Shown here one piece after another: positions 55,370-57,446 of a DNA stretch of 57,446 nt. Under the pieces are notes generated by a model. The model saw only the letters and a list, made by a program, of their open reading frames with translations, ran no database searches and was not told the DNA's origin. The translations under genes were made by a program, and so were the position numbers. Positions within the stretch are counted from its first letter, which is position 1, and every line of letters begins with the position of its first letter. Source of the stretch: an uncultured Pelagibacteraceae bacterium (lineage in GTDB: Bacteria > Pseudomonadota > Alphaproteobacteria > Pelagibacterales > Pelagibacteraceae); NCBI GenBank assembly GCA_902615425.1, contig CACMPD010000007.1, forward strand, positions 1 through 57,446, read 5' to 3'.

Positions 55370-57446
55370 TTAAAAACTAGTACCTATATTGAATCTAAAA
55401 GTCTCCTCAATGTCAGACGGCTCTTTTGTAATTGGATGTGCAAATGAAAAAGTAAGTGGACCAACTGCTGTTAACCAATCTATTCCAATACCAACAGAAC
55501 TTCTAATACCATTTTTGTCTAAGGAGCCATCATAGTCTACACCCCATATATTCGCGGCGTCTGCAAACATCACAACATCCACACTTTGAACATTTTCTAA
55601 AATCAAAGGTATAGTTGTAGTTGCATTAATGCTAGAAACGTAATTTCCACCAATGTAATCGCTACCATCCTTAGGCCCAATCTTACCTGACTCAAATCCC
55701 CTTAATTTTTTTCCAGGAATATATAATCTTTCAGAGAGTTTAATATCTTCGCCACCTAAAGAATTAGCGCTCTTAAATAAGAATGAAAATGTTGAAACAT
55801 TATTTTCATATAATTCTTTGAAAATTTTGTAATTATAGGTGTTTGTCAATGTATTGGTATCACTAATAACTGGCATACTAACACTATAATTACTAAAAAA
55901 CCCGCTAGTAGTTTGGTATTTTTGGTTTCTTTTATCATAAAAAAAATCCACACCAATAAAACTATCAAAATAATTTCCATCTTGTTTTTTTTGTCTAGTA
56001 GAGGCACTAGAATCAACTGATATCTTTTCGATTGCATTTCTACTTGATAATCCAAATCTTAAATCATCTAAATATTCAAAATTCGTTCCAATACTAAATC
56101 CAGTCACATTTGATTTATAACCAGACGTGCCCAGTCTATCGATGGATATGGCTTCTAATGATAAATTAACACTTTTGTCAGAATTTTTATAGTTAGGATT
56201 TGAGACTAAGAATTTACCTTTAACTCTTTCTTCAGAAACATTTAGATTGGTGTCAACTTTAATCCCACTTCCTAAATAATTATTTTCTTTTACACCAAAA
56301 GAGAAATTTGAACCGCTAGTTCCCGTTCCAACACCAGCAAAAATTTCTCCAGTGGCTTTTTCGGTTATTTTTATATTAATAATCTTTGTATTAAATTGAT
56401 TTCCGTCTAAAATTTCACCATTTACTTCATCAAAAAAATTCAATGACTTAATATTATTTAAAGACTTTGCATAAAGAATCTCATTAAAAGGATCACCTTC
56501 ATCAATTTCAATCTGATTTCTAAGGACTGACTCTTTTGTAATATTATTTCCAAAAATATTTATTCTTTCAACAAAAAATTTTTCTGTTTCTTCAATTTTA
56601 AAATCTATATTAATCTTATTTGAAATTATTTTTTCATTTAAACTTGCTTTTATTGACTCATATTGTTCATTGATAGTAATTGTCTCAATTTTTTCTACGA
56701 TATCTTCAATTTTATTTATAGAATATGGTTCATTTTTCAATTTTTTAAAAAATTTTTCAACCTCTTCATAGTTAGATTTTGAAAAATCAGTTGGTAAATC
56801 AATTTTCAGATCACCAAAGAATAATTTAGATTTTGCATCAATATTAAAAATTAATTCAAATGATTGACCATCAATTATTTTTGCAAATGAGGAATTAACC
56901 TCAACATTGTAATAACCTTTGTTCAGATAAAAATTTTTAAGCAATCTTTCATCATATTTTATCAATGATTCATTCAAGTATCTTTTACCTGATAAAAATT
57001 TCCATGCCTTGTATTCCTCGCTTAATATGACTCCTCTTAATTTTTTATCTTTAAAAATTTTGTTACCAATAAAAGAAATTTTATTAATTTTCGCTTTATC
57101 ACCTAAGTTAATATTATAAATAAGATTAATCTTATTATCCTCTAACTCTTCTTTTGTAATTTCAATTTTTGGAAAATAGTAACCTATATTTTTAAGAAAA
57201 CTTTTGATCTGTTTTTTATCTTTTTCTAACAAAACCTCATTGAAAGACGACCTCGATTTTAGTTTATTATTTTTTTTTAAATCAGCTAAAATTTTTGAGG
57301 ATTTAACTCCTTCAAAAGTAATATTCTCAATAATTGGGTTTTCTGTGACATTAATAACTAATATATCATTTAAAATCTTTACAGAAACTAAATCAAAAAA
57401 ATTAGTATTATATAATTTCTTGAGTATTTCATTTAAATCATTTTCA
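55370..57446 (-). CDS. bamA: Outer membrane assembly factor BamA (5' truncated by window edge)
   Basis: An Omp85 protein; the frame is open to the window edge, so the TTG at 57232 is internal. Upstream in-frame residues read NPIIENITFEGVKSSKIL, a POTRA-1 signature. About 692 residues are visible: POTRA repeats (to about residue 390), then a beta-barrel with VGTGTSGSNFSFG, the RGFESGKIGPKDG lid-lock-type motif (canonical VRGF here LRGF) and the C-terminal phenylalanine FNIGTSF. It inserts outer-membrane proteins. Only the signal peptide and part of POTRA-1 are missing. Confidence 0.95.
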   Translation of the reverse strand, partial: ENDLNEILKKLYNTNFFDLVSVKILNDILVINVTENPIIENITFEGVKSSKILADLKKNNKLKSRSSFNEVLLEKDKKQIKSFLKNIGYYFPKIEITKEELEDNKINLIYNINLGDKAKINKISFIGNKIFKDKKLRGVILSEEYKAWKFLSGKRYLNESLIKYDERLLKNFYLNKGYYNVEVNSSFAKIIDGQSFELIFNIDAKSKLFFGDLKIDLPTDFSKSNYEEVEKFFKKLKNEPYSINKIEDIVEKIETITINEQYESIKASLNEKIISNKINIDFKIEETEKFFVERINIFGNNITKESVLRNQIEIDEGDPFNEILYAKSLNNIKSLNFFDEVNGEILDGNQFNTKIINIKITEKATGEIFAGVGTGTSGSNFSFGVKENNYLGSGIKVDTNLNVSEERVKGKFLVSNPNYKNSDKSVNLSLEAISIDRLGTSGYKSNVTGFSIGTNFEYLDDLRFGLSSRNAIEKISVDSSASTRQKKQDGNYFDSFIGVDFFYDKRNQKYQTTSGFFSNYSVSMPVISDTNTLTNTYNYKIFKELYENNVSTFSFLFKSANSLGGEDIKLSERLYIPGKKLRGFESGKIGPKDGSDYIGGNYVSSINATTTIPLILENVQSVDVVMFADAANIWGVDYDGSLDKNGIRSSVGIGIDWLTAVGPLTFSFAHPITKEPSDIEETFRFNIGTSF

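Noticed and set aside
55370..57232. BamA as a complete 620-residue protein with a TTG start
   Set aside because: The frame continues upstream to the window edge with a recognisable POTRA-1 sequence, so the TTG is an internal leucine codon.
1..57446. CRISPR arrays, insertion sequences, prophage or integrative elements
   Set aside because: No regularly spaced repeats, transposase, integrase or phage structural genes were found on either strand, and the tRNAs have no duplicated 3' ends suggesting attachment sites.

Overview
The window is an AT-rich, extremely compact alphaproteobacterial chromosome segment. Gene content, gene order and protein style (lysine/asparagine/isoleucine-rich, short intergenic gaps, many overlapping starts and stops) fit the SAR11 clade (Candidatus Pelagibacter, Pelagibacterales). 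That assignment is inferred from recognised families and synteny; no database search was run. No insertion sequence, prophage, integron or CRISPR array was seen, and no gene-free stretch exceeds about 300 bases once tRNAs are counted.

Layout. (1) 1-2.75 kb, plus strand: the 3' part of an Anbu-type proteasome-like protease, a small membrane protein, a thioredoxin-type arsenate reductase, an AqpS-like aquaglyceroporin (apparent arsenate reduction plus arsenite exit), a Nudix hydrolase and a lysine-rich small protein. (2) 2.9-17.8 kb: a phosphate and lipid-remodelling block. It holds ppx and ppk (polyphosphate), a SixA-like phosphatase, phoB-phoU-pstB-pstA-pstC-pstS, an unknown exported protein, phoR, an Agt-like glycosyltransferase and a PlcP-like metallophosphoesterase, with a divergent diacylglycerol-kinase-family gene. 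Pho-box-like tandem 7-mers with 11-base period lie upstream of pstS and, facing both ways, in the plcP/dagK intergenic region. (3) 17.8-23.4 kb: manC-type mannose-1-phosphate guanylyltransferase, ilvD, valS. (4) 23.5-28.8 kb: tRNA-Cys, tRNA-Asn, an XRE regulator, the AapJQMP general amino-acid ABC transporter and tRNA-Arg. (5) 28.8-34.7 kb: trkH, trkA, ntrX, ntrY. (6) 34.7-43.2 kb: ispDF, pgpA and cinA on plus; ratA/coq10, lipA, ftsB, eno, kdsA, pyrG, secG and tpiA on minus. (7) 43.3-50.7 kb, plus strand: ppiD-like foldase, trpE-trpG-trpD-trpC, lexA with a GAAC-N7-GAAC operator, gltX. (8) 50.7 kb to the end, minus strand: lpxB, lpxI, lpxA, lpxD, fabZ, ompH/skp and the start-truncated bamA.

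How it works together. Region 2 reads as one phosphate-stress unit: sense (PhoR/PhoU/PhoB), import (PstSCAB), handle polyphosphate (Ppk, Ppx), strip phosphate from membrane phospholipid (PlcP) and glycosylate the resulting diacylglycerol (Agt), with a DAG-kinase-like enzyme able in principle to run the reverse step. The arsenate genes fit the same theme, because arsenate enters through phosphate transporters. Regions 5-8 keep the backbone gene order familiar from other Alphaproteobacteria with apparent excisions.

Main anomalies: enolase is broken by a one-base deficit in an A-run; NtrX lacks the GAFTGA loop and the Walker B glutamate; an unrecognised exported protein sits between phoR and pstS.
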